64,000 nt of DNA. Source: Tulasnella sp. 424 (taxonomy: Eukaryota > Basidiomycota > Agaricomycetes > Cantharellales > Tulasnellaceae). The notes under the pieces are model-generated. The model worked only from the letters and a program-made list of their open reading frames with translations, was not told where the DNA came from and ran no database searches. The translations under genes were made by a program, and so were the position numbers. Positions 21,902-33,902 of this stretch are shown here, one piece after another. Location of the stretch: assembly GCA_019633425.1 (NCBI GenBank), contig WSUB01000030.1, positions 124,001 through 188,000 on the forward strand, written 5' to 3'. Every line of letters starts with the position of its first letter. Positions within the stretch are counted from its first letter, which is position 1.

Positions 21902-23522
21902 TTACTGTATAAGCAAAAGGCCAGGCTTCAGAGCCTCTTCAATGGCGGGGATGTGCTCCGCCCATTTTTTATCAAGGCCGCGACCGCCGACGCGCAGGAC
22001 GAGTTCGGCTAGATGGCCGGGCGGTGCTAGATGGCCAGACTCGGTACCCTGCCCTCGTCTTGCTTTGAGGAGCTGTAGAAGCTCGAGAGGGGAATTACGG
22101 TGCGGCTGTGTGATGAGCCGTTTCAAGCTAGCCAAAGGCCATCGGGGAGATCCTCCCGGCACATCGATTGGCTCGCTCAAGCGATTGAAGAAACTGCGCA
22201 TGGGGGCTAATTCTCCTCCAAGGTCTAGAATGCGAACGCAAGGCATGAAAAGGATGGTTTCCGTCCACCCACCCGGTGCCGAGGAGGCGAATTGTCTCGG
22301 AATGTATGTACTTCCCCCTGTCACCAGAGATATCGTGACAAACGGGTCGTTGTGAGATAAAGGCGCCACTCGATCTCCCATCCATTGGAAGGTTTCTGAA
22401 GACCAGTCGCGGGCAAACGAGAGGCTCAAAGTGAAAGTGTTGGGAGCGGCGGCGTCAGTGGCCATCTGGACTTGCTGCCCCTTGATGGCGAATAATTTGA
22501 TGGAAAGGTACGTCCGAGAAGAAGCCTCCACTGCCCGTTGGATGCAGGGCAGAAACCCAGTCAACGCCTGTCGCAACTCGACGACGCGCGGAGGTTCTTC
22601 GAATGAAACGGCAACCTTAAGTTGGTTACATGAAGTGCTGGTGATGTGTTGAAGGAGCGAGATGGCGACGTCCGCCTTCATGCGGAGATGAAACACCTCG
22701 AGATGAGGTAGTTCCACGAGACCGATTGTCTGCAATGGTTCTGCGCTCGAATCTGATTCACTGTCTGACATGTACAGTGTCAGCTTTTTGAGCATCGGGG
22801 TAGTTAGAAGGGCTGCCAGGATGGTTATCAGTTTCAAGGAGGGCCCCAACGAGTCATCGACGTTAAGCTCTGGCAAGCTCGTGAGTGAGGAGGTTGGGAA
22901 AAAGCATCCCGCACCGTCCAGATGCAGGTGACGAAGCGTGTTCGTATTGCCCCCTAGTAGACCTCTCCAAGTCTCGTCCGACATGTCATCAACATACAGC
23001 TCTAATTTCTCGAGTTGATGTGACGAAACACAGGAGATTTCCGGGGGCACGTGTTCAACCTCCTCGAACCAAAGGAGGGCCGTCTTCCATCGCGGAAACG
23101 CATCGATCATATCTTGAGGCATGAAGCCTCCGTCTCCATATCATCCGATTGATAGTCGTGGGTGATGTCTAATGGGAAATTGCCAGAAAATCGGAGGATC
23201 TTGGTTCTGGCAGGTTTGGGGATGGAAGACGAGAGCAACGTCCAAAAGGAAGTTTCATGCTCCGCGATATCGCGCCAGCGTTTGCACGTCAAGCAAAGAC
23301 GTACGAGGCAGCCGTAGTGCCGTTTGGCAGGCGTGTGGAACCGATCTGCCAGGCCATTCTCTGGGCCGTCGAAATCCTTGAGAAGTTTCCGAAAGATATC
23401 CGTGATGGTTTCAACCGGAAGACTAGGAATCTATTAAACATTTGATGCGCCGTAATCAGTAAGCGTCTCGACTCTAGTTTAAAGAGGATCAAGCGAACTG
23501 TCGCCGTTGTAGATAGCTCCAT
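21902..23522 (-). pseudogene. F-box protein, copy 1, frameshifted
   Basis: F-box proteins recruit substrates to SCF ubiquitin ligases. Exon 1 (23522-23499, MELSTTAT) is followed by a 68-bp intron and exon 2 from 23430. Exon 2 opens with the F-box: LPVETITDIFRKLL ... VRLCLTCKRWRDIAEHETSF, where the conserved Leu-Pro and CKRW are present. A leucine-rich C-terminal part follows. Against copy 2 (31752-33381), the reading frame breaks near 23110-23130: one frame ends DYQSDDMETEASCLKI-stop and the matching MPQDMIDAFPRW resumes in another. About 400 codons downstream stay open, so the break is recent, or it is a sequencing error. Confidence 0.72.
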
Positions 23523-25631
23523 GTTATTCCGGATCTAGTATTTGGGAGTTGTGTGGGCCGAGCCGATGTATCGAGGGTATAAAAATTCTGCAGATAGAAG
23601 GTTGGTTTCCTGCGGTTCTGGGGCGATGAAAGCTGTGATCGTCGTCACGAGGAGGACGACGAGGGCAAGCTGCGGGAGGCCGGAAGGCCGCGGGAGAGTT
23701 CGTTTTCTACGCGACCCTCACTCCTCGGCGACCTCAGCACTTCCCCATATCCTTCAGAGAGACCGACAGGAATTCATATAATAATTTATCGCCAAGCAAT
23801 CTGGAATCAAATCAAGATGGTACAGAGTGTTGGGACATGCCCCGCCGGCATCCCGGTCACGCGAGTAGGGCCAACCCTCAGCAAGATGACTCGTTCTTCT
23901 GGATCTTGATTGGTTTGAAAAACCCGGTGACGGGCTCCGGGCTGAGCAAGCGGTTAATACGAATGTTCACCTTGCTCGTAAAAATGGCATCACAGTACCC
24001 ACTCCCTGTGGAGCCATTGGGGGATCAAAGGTCGCGTTTCTCAACGAGACGTGCATAGGGTATGAGCAGGAGTCTAGCTGTAACAACTTCTATTAGCCGA
24101 ATTTCCCAAAATCCCTCGGTTAGATGGGCACGCTCTTGAGGCGCAGGTAGGTGATTTAGACTCTTGTACAATTGTGAACCGAGCGAAGCTGCGGTATGCG
24201 CAAGAGAAACTCGTCAGGCTCGCCCTCTCGCCCTCTCTCCACTCTCCGCCTTTTCTACAAATATCAAACCAGTCTTTCGTTAGGTCGAACTTAAAAGGGC
24301 AGCTGCGGGGAGTGGAGGGCCGGGCGCCTCCTTTCAACTTTCCAACTAAGCTGAGAATCACTTGCACTAGCGCTAAAGTCGCGCCCTTGATCGGGTTTTG
24401 GCAACTTTGGGGTTTCTCAAAAAACACACCCTCCAGCTATAAATCACCGTCAACCATCTTAAGGGGTGTTCCGTTCATCCACCGCGGCCTTGGGTTGATG
24501 CAACTATGCGTCGTGGTAGAGTAGACCCTTGCCATGGTTTTCCCGCGGCCCTCAGGACTGTGTGGAATGAGTTTACAAAGCCTAAATTTTGATCCGATAT
24601 AAGTACACAGCATTTCAAATATATATTTGAGGTGGTTTTTAATGGGGGAACATGTAAAAGTGACGAGGTTGCATCGAGGGGAAAGGAAGGCGAGCTCTTC
24701 CACGGCCTTCCCGCCTACCGCACAAACGACACGGACAACAACCTCAACCCAAAGTAGAAGAAATGAAATGAAAAGAGGAAACATGCAATACAGAAACTGA
24801 GTAAGAGCGCACCAAGCGAAAGGAGCATCGACGTGTACGATTGAAGGATCCCCGAGCCAATTGAAGACGAGTGCCAATCCCAGCCAGAAAGGCCCTACTC
24901 AGCGCTCACCTCCCAACCCAAGAGCAAGAATCCAACGAAAACTGTCCCCGACCAAAAAAACAAACCACCAAAACTCACCGAGCCTCACGAAGAAAAGAGC
25001 ATCCAGCCGGCCTGATCTCACTGTACCATGGGGGTTATCCACGCTACACATGGCAGGGGACGTCCGTCCGCCCTACTCGCATTTACGAATAGCCAACAGA
25101 TGGACGCGCGCCAAGGTCGTCAAAGGCCTTCCCCAAAGTAGGAAAGGACGTCCGAAACGCCTCATCCACAGTCAGCGACTTCAGAATGCGCCGTAACTGC
25201 TCGCAGGTGCGGATCGATGGAGCCCTTGAGGGGTGAGGAGGATTTATTTCCTGCGTCCCTTGGACTCTTCATCGTCCGCGCTCGCCGCTACGTGTTACGC
25301 TCTGGAACGCCGTACTGGGGGCTTCGATCAGGCGAAAGAAACCGACTGGATGTTCCCATCGCCCGGAGAGCCGGGCTAATGGTTTTCCTGCGAGCAGTAA
25401 GGATGGGGTTGCTCCGTTGTTCGGTTTGGCTCCGTTGAATTTTGCCTTGGATCGGGTGGGTCGAGCTGGAAGGGCTAGAAGGTGTTCACCGGGGGGTGGC
25501 GGTTGATGGCGACAGGGTACCTTAAGTCAAATGTGGCGCCGGGGCCCTTGACCGACGCTGAACAATTGACTAGTTAGGTGCCAGTGATTGGGGCCAAGAG
25601 GGGAATGAGCTATGAAATACTCACCAACGTC
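23523..25631. other. Intergenic, with relic promoter sequence and a possible coding remnant
   Basis: 23570-23630 still resembles the sequence upstream of F-box copy 2 (shared AATTCTGCAGA-AGAAG pattern at 33428), which in copy 2 is the start of the shared promoter with a transporter. On the minus strand, 24440-24877 holds a hydrophobic stretch (FPLFISFLLLWVEVVVRVVC). Near 25085-25200 a frame reads CEQLRRILKSLTVDEAFR and then SFPTLGKAFDDLGARP, and 25270-25440 reads KPLARLSGRWEHPVGFFRLI. These look protein-like but could not be joined into one gene. Confidence 0.35.
23700..23719 (-). repeat. Short inverted repeat, left arm
   Basis: 20 bases here are the exact reverse complement of 29123-29142, with weaker likeness extending several bases each side. 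The two arms bracket the membrane-protein gene and separate F-box copy 1 from the first transporter. Confidence 0.55.
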
Positions 25632-27714
25632 TTAAAGACCGCGACGCTCCCGAGCCCGTTTCTCCAAGCTGCCTAGCCGCAGCCGCAATTCCTCCCGAAT
25701 TGCTCTAGCCTCTTCCGGAAGTAGGGGCCGGACCAGCATCGTGCGAAGGTTGAGGTATTGATGAGATAAGGCGGCGATGTACTGATACAGGTCCAAGCTG
25801 CGAGTTGAGCGGTCAAGGCCATGGAACTCGGGAGACTCGGGGCGAGACTCGGGGAGAGGAAGTTTAACGCCCGAAACAGCAGCTTGAATTAACTTCTCTT
25901 CGTCGTGATTGTTTTCGGTATGCTGCCAGATGTGGTAGTGTTGGAATGGGTAAAATTGAATCGACCAGTGAAGGCCGTTGCCGGTGGAGGAACAAGCCAT
26001 GACAAGTACCCCTTCTACCGAGTGGATGGAGGTGAAGAATGAGGAAATAGATGCTGGTTTCCGCTTCGTGGAGACATTTGGGTGGAGGACCCGCTTGTGT
26101 GAGGGTAGTGGTCCCCGCCCCCGACGAACGGCTCTAGGCGGCAGGAGGGCCCGAGGCAATACCAGACTGCTTGAACGGAAGAGCTTTCGGGGACTTGGTA
26201 GGCAGGCGGAAGGGATATCAGACTGAGGGAAGCCGGCCTTAATGAGACCATGAGGCGAAAGGTCACGGTACGCTTGGGGATTAGACGATAAATATTTTCC
26301 GCCTGTCTGGAGACGGCCGAGGAAGAGCCAGCTCCAGCACTGACGAGGATGATGGTGACAGTCCAGAGAGCAATCCGATCAACCTCCTCGTAGCGGATAA
26401 TCACAAGGCCTCCCAACAGGGCAAGAAGCGTGATGACAACAATCCGTCGGGGCTTTGAGTCCTGAAGAGGAAGCATAAGTAGGCCATTGAGCACAACAAG
26501 TCAACAGAAATACTTTACCTCTAGTCCTGAGCTAAGCTCTTCGTAGGCGCTGACGGTACCAGTATACGTGGTCGACGCTCCAAAAAGCTCTTGACGAACG
26601 GATTTGGCAAGGCAGTCGGTCGGCGCGGATACACGGACGCAGTTCCGGGAGTCGAATGAGAGGCCGCGAGCAAGGTGATGTAGCAATGGTGTCAACGCGC
26701 GCCCAAAGTCAATGGTATAGTCCGTCGATGCTTCTAGGATTAGCCGAGGAGTAGACCTGGCAAAACTCTGGACGGGCGTGGATGCGAGGACGCAGCTCTG
26801 GAAGTTGAATGCAAGGTGGCGAGTGAGGAGGTAAGGCGATGGAGTCGACGTGCCACCAATGACGACGATGTTGTTGGGAGTCTGGGTGTAGCTGGAGGAA
26901 TGGGCGCTCCGTTGGGTTGTCTGGATGATCTCGTTCCTCACTCGAGACTCGACGGCGATGGAGTTGGCCAAGCTCGGGCTCGGTTGAGCCAAAGTAGCAG
27001 CCTGTGTAGTAAACGAATGTCAGTCATCAAGCTTGAAGTGGCAGATAGAATAAGACGCACTGGTTTAACCTCCAACCAACGTTGGCAAAGAACTTGCTTC
27101 CTCCAGATGGTCAATATGACCGCAAGGAAAAGAAGGGAGTAGAAGGAGACAATAAGTGCTTCTTCGATAACCCTTGCGGAGTTGGATCGCCACCAGCCAT
27201 GGATGTAGTGCCATTGCCGATCAAGTCGACGACGATTGAAGCTGGCGACGCAGGTGCCGATGTTGGCGAGAGCCCGGTGGGTGGTGATGCGGTATATGGT
27301 CCAGATTGGAACCGCCGAGTCTACATTGAAATTTTTCAAGCAAGAGCACGCAAAGAGTTAGCGGTGATGGCCGGGAGAGAGCGAGAAAAGACGATCGAAG
27401 AAGCTGTACCGAAAAAGGAAACGAAGCGAAGCTTACCCTGATTGTTGTGGCCCGACGACTCCGTTAACACACCCACCAAACCAGTCGGTGGAATAGCGAG
27501 GCTCGGCTTGCCCATGTTTAACGTATAGAAATGCGACAAGGCAGGGTCGGTGGTGGACGTCCGAGTGGGTCGATTGACTGTAAGAGGGGAAAATCAGAGA
27601 GGGTCGGGGAACGAAGGGAGGCAGTATATCCTTACCCCCTCGACCAGTCACGGCGAGGTCAAAAATAGCAGGCCCGTAGGCAAGAACAATGACGAGGATT
27701 GCGAGAAACTTCAT
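25632..27714 (-). CDS. Multi-pass membrane protein of unknown function with an internal duplication
   Basis: Six exons can be chained in phase. MKFLAILVIVLAYGPAIFDL is a signal or first membrane segment. A short exon follows (FYTLNMGKPSLAIPPTGLVG). The next has ITTHRALANIGTCVASFNRR and ends in a membrane segment ALIVSFYSLLFLAVILTIW. A large extracytosolic-looking exon, then two close membrane segments (IVVITLLALLGGLVII and IALWTVTIILVSAG), and a charged C-terminal part ending EELRLRLGSLEKRARERRGL. The length is about 590 residues. The large exon contains two similar units of about 60 residues, each with a conserved Cys and a closing AST-x-YT. No family is recognised; the shape resembles lineage-specific basidiomycete membrane proteins. 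The junction after IPKRT is inferred from frame change only. Confidence 0.6.
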
Positions 27715-29575
27715 GGTAAACGTAACGAAAATGGCAATGAAGAGCTTCGGGGGGGGGGGGGTGGCTAGTGGTTGCGACGAGGTTGGGGGGAAATAGAGAG
27801 ACCAGGATTCGAACCTCTGGCGCTCGCCTTATCCCGCCACAGCTTGCTCGCCTCCGTCATTTTTGAGGCTGATGACCAAAGCCAAGACCATGACGCATTG
27901 CCAACCTCATCTTACCAACGCAGCAGGCGCTACTTCCCAAGATTGCCGTTTACTTGCCCGCGCCGGCGTCATCAGTCAGTCGCGGCAACGAGTTAACATA
28001 AATCGTGCCACCCAGCGAATCCGAATGCGTGACTCTCCGTCTAATCCGTGATGGATGGCTAGCTACACCTGACAGAAACGCTCTACAGCAGCCTCATGCG
28101 GTTGTGAGCAGACTCGCCGGGCATAAAAATAAATTCTCTTGCTTGTGGGGTTCGTTGTGTCCCCGAACGTGGGTGTATCAAGCAAATAGAGCACCTCGAA
28201 AACGTCACGTGAAGCCTATACCAATCGCTTAGAGTCCCATGTGGTTCAGAAAATTGGTCTAGTTGGAAGAATGATGCAGGATAGTGTAGTGCTGGAGGAG
28301 CCAGCTTCCAAATCAAACGCTTCAAGTCGCTTGACGATACTACCCGTGCTGAGTGGTGTTGGTCATAAATCAACAACCACGCAAAAAAAAAAAGCATATG
28401 AAAGTCGGTAGATCAGTGACTGAGCAGGAGTGAAGGAGGCAGCCAAAAAAAAAAATAGGCCAGGCGCTTTAACTCGTGGTATCAGAGATGCCCCGCTGTC
28501 CTTGACAGCGGGAGCTCAAAAGAGGAAGATATAGGTATGTACGCGTTAGCGCTTGAGTCTCTCGTGTAACGAAAAACTTACTGGCTAGTAGCTTGAGCTC
28601 TTCTATGAGTTGACTCGGTGGAGCCAAATAGACTTTTGGGCTTTCTTTCTGACAGTTGCAACTGGTTCCGAAACCTCGTCGCCAACGGGATCAACCCACG
28701 CCAGGCCTCAGTTGTATGGATGCCTGCACAAGCTTGACCTGCTCACGCTTGACCGTATCAAGGATTAGATGCGTTCAGAGAATTCGGAGTTGATTGCATC
28801 CCAGGTTAATCTGTTCAAGTTGACATCTCACAATAATATTGAAGTTGAAGCTTTCACTTCGCCGTTTGGTCCAACGAGGTTTTCTCCTTATCAGGCTTGT
28901 TCCCCCCAAATCATCAAAGCTAGACGAGACGGAATGTCTAGCGTGATCAAACGAGAGAACTACTATATGTTAGTGCCAGTAGTCGTCGAGCGGGTGGTCG
29001 ACGTTCTTGGAGCCGGTGTCATAGTGGTCGTGCCCCAGGTATGGTATGTATTCATCCGTGGGACCTAGTGAAAGATCGGACGTGATCTGCAAGGAGGGGT
29101 GTCGCACGCTGTTGCGGTAGACGAGGGTCGCGTAGAAAACGAGCTCTTCCTTCGCACACGAGGGCACTGTTTGGGTTTCCGCTAATCCCGTGGTCACGTG
29201 GCTGAATTGAACACAGGACTGCCCCAACCACTGCCACGGCAAGTCCTTATCGTCGAATTGTTCAATCCGACTTCATTTGGTACCGTCAACGAAATGTGAT
29301 GGCCCCGCTAATTGGACATAGCTCGCGCGGACAAAGTGCTTTGACACGATGCTGGCTTGATTCGTCACATATGTTCCTATCGGAGGAGCCACATCAGTCA
29401 AAGAGACCCCCTTAATCACTTGAACCCAGGTGATTCCCCTTGTCTCTAAATGATAGCAAACTTTTCAGTGCTTTAAAAATTCTATATGAGGGTCCCTCGC
29501 CTGCCGGAAGCGCAATCTCGTCCCACAGGCCTAGGTTTGTTTTCACTCTGCAACTAAAGTTAGCGAACGGCTACG
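27715..29575. other. Intergenic with a 13-base G run and transporter promoter
   Basis: A run of 13 G lies at 27749-27761. No gene is supported between 27770 and 28950. From about 29180 to 29575 the sequence increasingly matches the region upstream of the second transporter (33550-33900), including GTGGTCACGTGG and the TCCTATCGGAGGAGC element, so this is the duplicated promoter of the first transporter. TCTATATGAG at 29481-29490 may serve as its TATA element. Confidence 0.5.
29123..29142 (+). repeat. Short inverted repeat, right arm
   Basis: Exact 20-base reverse complement of 23700-23719. Both arms read as the same short peptide pattern (VFYATL) in opposite orientation, so they may be fragments of one duplicated exon and not transposon ends. 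Confidence 0.55.
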
Positions 29576-31673
29576 ATGTCCCTCAGCGAAGACAAGGTCT
29601 ACCCCTCGAATGATGCTGAATCACAGTCAATTTTGCACCAGAAGTCTGCCGATACACCCTTGCCGAAGACCCAACTGGCCGTTGTTCTTTTCATAAGCCT
29701 TGCCGAGCCAATAGCTTGCGCTCAGATTTTCCCTTATATCAATGCTGTAAGTTCCTTGTCGAGACATAGCCTATAACTCTGACTGAACAGTAATCCGCCT
29801 CCAAGATGATCGAGGAGACGCACATCGCTCCGCCGAATCAAGTCGGCTTTTACTCGGGCCTTATCGTACGGCACCTTCCATCTCTAGTCTAATGGACTCC
29901 AACCTCTTTCATATTAGGAGAGTGTGGCTTTACTGCTTCAGCTTTGTACCATGGTATACTGGGGAAGTCTTTCAGGTAAAATGTTTCAAGTTGTCCCGCT
30001 CCTGCAGCAGAAGTACTGACCACCCCGGTTTGGCATGGTCCAGACCGTGTTGGGCGCAAGCCCGTTACTCTTGCCAGCCTCTTCAGCATGTCGGCTGCAA
30101 CAGTTTGCTTTGGTGCATCGAATACCCTGTGGCAGATGATCCTATTTCGAGGATTGAATGCCGCTCTGTGCGGGAATTCTGCGTAAGAAAATGGTGTCGG
30201 TGAAGCTGTTTAACCAGCCTAACAGGATCATCTCACCACCAGGGTACTTTATTCCATTATTAGCGATATCACGGATGAGACCAATCAGCATAAAGGTGTG
30301 AACAAAGAGCTATCCAATATCAGCACCACGCTGACTGGCTCATATACAGCTTTCCCGCTTGCAGCGCTGATCTGGTATGCGGGTAACATGATTGGGTCCT
30401 TAATTGGAGGGTTATTCTCTCATCCTGCAGAGATATACCCCGCAGTGTTTGGGAACGTTGCCCTCCTACAAGCCCGGGTGAGTCGGTATTTCCCGAGCCT
30501 CCAAGCTTGCTGCTTACGACAGGGTTCCTAGCCCTTCCTGCTCCCTTGCATTGTATCGTCCCTATTTACAAGCACTACTATTGTCGTAGCCATCACCTTT
30601 CTAGAAGAGGTTGGTTGATTCCTTCAAGATACCGGGCGCCGGTGTTGTATTGAAGCACTTCTCGTATTAGAGTCGTCCACTGTCCAGAGAAACAGGTCTT
30701 GGTAGCCCAGGGCTACCACCGCCCTCTGTATCTATATCGTACGGAAGCTGCCAGACCAGCGATTTCGACGAATGTGCACCAAGCAACCCTCAGAAAAGCC
30801 AGACTCTCCGGCTTCTTTCCAACACCACAGTCCGCTACATCCTTTTCGCGTGCTTTCTTCGTGACTTATTGGGCTATGGATTTGATAAAGTTCTTGTGCT
30901 ATGGAGTTATACCCCTCTATCGCTGGGTGGACTTGAACGAAGCGTAAGCCGCTCCTCCCCTCCATGAATCCATATCTCCGACTTACGCCCCTAATAAAGC
31001 CAGCAGAAATTGGAATGATACTAAGTATCTCAGGAACCCTCGCGGTACTTACTACCACCGTGGTCTTCCCATCCATTTGCGGTCGATCGAATAGTGCCTC
31101 AGTGTTCGCTAGGTGCATGTCGATTTGGGGTGTAGTCTTTACATTGATGCCTCTTATTGGCCTCGTTGCCCAGAAGACACTATGTTTCCCGCGGACGTAC
31201 GACAATCCGCCTCCGCTGGGGGCTCTGTGGGGCCTTGTTCTCCTTGTACTGGTCGTTAAACAAGTCCCCACAATGATGTACCCGTGAGTCGTTTCACCTT
31301 GTAATTACAGGAACTCTCGTTGACCGAGGGACCAAAGTGCTTCACTCTTGATGGTTAACGAAGTGGTGGCAGATCGTGGCTCCGCCGGCGCACTTTTTGG
31401 TCTGGTATCAGCGGCTGGCATTCTCGGCGCGGGGATAGCTCCGGCTGTCTCGTGAGCCAATACATTATCTTTGACAAACTCGTGCTGACGGATTTATGTC
31501 TCTTGGCCGTTAGATGTTTGTTCGCCCTCTCCATTCAGAAAAGACTTCTAGGGGGAAATCTTGTATGGATCGTGATGATTTGCCTTTCGATTTTCGCGGC
31601 TATGTTCGCACAAACCCTTAAGCGGCATATCTATGTAGCGGTGGTTCCCCCCATTTTTATGTCATCCTTGTAA
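29576..31673 (+). CDS. MFS transporter, paralog 1
   Basis: A Major Facilitator of the fungal general-substrate (ZIFL/Tpo-like) type, expected to be a 12-segment proton-driven exporter at a cell membrane. Eleven exons keep phase to about 490 residues. Landmarks in order are PLPKTQLAVVLFISLAEPIA, FPYINA, QVGFYSGLI, QLCTMVYWGSLS joined to the motif-A segment DRVGRKP, SDITDETNQHK, GSLIGGLFSHPAEIYP, LWSYTPLSLGGLERS, and LLGGNLVWIVMICLSIF near the end. All 11 exons are open and splice sites are canonical. It is most similar by eye to paralog 2. Its stop lies 79 bp from the convergent F-box copy 2 stop. The substrate is unknown. Confidence 0.85.
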
Positions 31674-31751
31674 CTTTGGTGAAAATAAGAATGAATAGGT
31701 CTTCGCAACCGCATCGCATTCAGTATTCCTAATCACGATCATTTCTACATT

Positions 31752-33381
31752 TTACTGTACAAGCAAGTGGCCAGGCTTCAGAGCCTCTTCGATAGCAGGG
31801 ACGTGCTCCGCCCATTTTTCAGAAATGCCGCGACCCCCGACGTGCAGGACGAGCTCAGCCAGATGGGCGGGCGGTGCTAAATGGCCGGACTCGGGATGCT
31901 GTCCTCTTGTTTTGAGTAGCCGTAATAGCTCGAGAGGGGAATTCAGCTCCTGGCGTGTGGCGAGCCGTTTCAAGCTAGCCAAAGGCCATCGGGGTGATCC
32001 TCCTGGCACATCGATTGGCTTGCCCAAATAGTCGAGGAAATTGGAGTGGGGGGTGAATAGTCCCCCGAGGTCCAGAGCGCCAATGCAAGGCATGAGGAGG
32101 ATGCTTTGAATCCACCCATCTGGGGAGTCGAATGGTTCGGGGACGTATGTGGCTAGCTCTGCCGTCAGAGATATCGTGACGAACGGCTCATTTTGAGAGA
32201 AAGGTGTCACTAGATCTCCTAGCCATTGGAAGGCCTCCGGGGTCCATTGGTCCTGAAAATAGAGGCGCAAACTGAATGTGTGGGAAGCGGCACGGTCAGT
32301 GCTCATGAAGACGCTTCGCCCGTTGATGGTGGATAACGTGATGGAAAGGTTCGTCCTGGAGGAAGCCTTCACTGTCCGTTGGATGCAGGGGAGAAACCTA
32401 GTCAACGCCTGTCGCAGCTCGGCGACGCGCGGGGGTGCTTCGAAGAAGACGCTAACACTGAGGTGGTTACATGAAGCGCTAGTGATGTGTTGAAGAAGAG
32501 AGATACCAACGTTTGCCTTCAGGTATAGGTGAAACACCTCGAGATGAGGTAGTTCCACGAGACTGATTGTCTGCAATCGTTCGGCGCTCCAAGCAGTGGT
32601 GTTATGTAAGTCACTGCCTTGCAAGCGCAGCGTCAGCTTTTCGAGCTTCGGCGCGGTTCGAAGGGCTTCTAGGATGGTTATCGGTCCAAGGGAGGGCCCA
32701 AAGAAACCTTCGACGAAAAGCTCTTGCAAGCTCGCCAGTGAGGAGGTTGGGAAAAAGTATTCGGCAATATTCAGACGCAGGTGTCGAAGCGTGTTCGTAT
32801 TACCCCCTAATAGGCCTCTCCAAGTTTCATCCGACGGGTCTGCAATATGCAACTCCAATTTCTCAAGTTGAGGTGCCGAATGTTGGTCGATTTCTAGAGG
32901 CACGTGTTGAATCTTCTCAAACCGAAGGAAAGCTGTCCTCCACCGCGGGAACGCGCTAATCATATCTGCAGGCATGAGACCTTTCGTCCCCGGTGATTTG
33001 GATAGAAAGCCGCGGGTGACGTCGAAGAGAAGATTACCGGAGAATTGGAGGATCTTGGTTCTGGCTGGTTTGGGGATGGTGGACGAGAGCAACGTCCAGA
33101 AGGATGCTGCATGCTCCACGATACTACGCCAACGCCTGCATGTCAAGCAAAGTCGTGCGAGGCTACCGTAGTGCCACTTTGCACGGTCGCGAAACCGAAC
33201 TGTCGAATCGTCGAAACCCTCGAGAAGTTTCCAGAAAATCTCCGCGATGGTTTCGGCAGGGAGACCAGAAATCTATTTGGACGATTGATGCGCCGTAGTC
33301 AGTAAGCATCTCGATACTGTGTTTGAAGAGGGTCAGACAAACTGTTACTTTATCGGATATCCCGATTGGAGACTGCTCCAT
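31752..33381 (-). CDS. F-box protein, copy 2 (intact)
   Basis: Exon 1 (33381-33343, MEQSPIGISDKVT), a 70-bp intron, and exon 2 (33272-31752) give about 519 residues with no break. The F-box is at residues about 14-75: ISGLPAETIAEIFWKLL ... ARLCLTCRRWRSIVEHAASF. The remainder has irregular leucine-rich segments (QLEKLELHI, NTLRHLRLN, LEKLTLRLQ, LVELPHLEVFHLYLK) as in the large basidiomycete F-box/LRR families, which act in SCF ubiquitin ligases. The substrate is unknown. It is head-to-head with transporter paralog 2 and tail-to-tail with paralog 1. Copy 1 lies at 21902-23522 and is frameshifted. Confidence 0.85.
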
Positions 33382-33902
33382 GTTATTCCGGATCTAGTAG
33401 TGAGGAGGACGAGATGTCGACAGTACAATTCTGCAGACAGAAGCCTGGCTTCTTGGGCTTCTGGGTACAGGTGATGAATTCGGCTATGGTAGTTCAGTAC
33501 AACAGGGACAACAAGGACAAGAGCTCCAGTTCGATTTCCGGTAATTCTGTGGTCACGTGGTCGCCATTTTCCCCAAACCATCGCAACTCCCTATCGTCAA
33601 ATTGTGCAACCTGATCTCATCTGGCACGATCAAAGTAATCCGACGGCCCTTTATAACTGGACGCGACTCACGCGGACAAAGTACTTTGGCGTAATGCTGG
33701 GCTGATTCGCTAGACACTCTCCTATCGGAGGAGCTCCATCAGTCCAAGAGATCCCCTCAATCACTTGAGCTCTTCTACACTGCCTTATCTCTGAGTTATA
33801 TTAAACTTTGCCATTCTCTAGCACTTCTTTATAAGAATATTGTTGACTGGCAGCAGCGACCCTTTTCCCCTTCCCCGCAACCAAAGCTGACAAACAGCTA
33901 CA
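33382..33902. promoter_or_regulatory. Divergent promoter between F-box copy 2 and transporter paralog 2
   Basis: 521 bp separate the two start codons. It holds a GGTCACGTGG palindromic E-box-like site (33551-33560), a TCCTATCGGAGGAGC inverted motif near 33721, and a TATAAG element near 33830 about 70 bp before the transporter ATG. The same motifs occur in the same order upstream of transporter paralog 1, which marks them as retained through duplication. Confidence 0.55.

Noticed and set aside
27800..27900. tRNA-like T-loop motif (GGTTCGAATCC on the minus strand)
   Set aside because: The T-stem does not pair fully and no matching 5' acceptor strand, D-arm or anticodon arm is found within 150 bases upstream.
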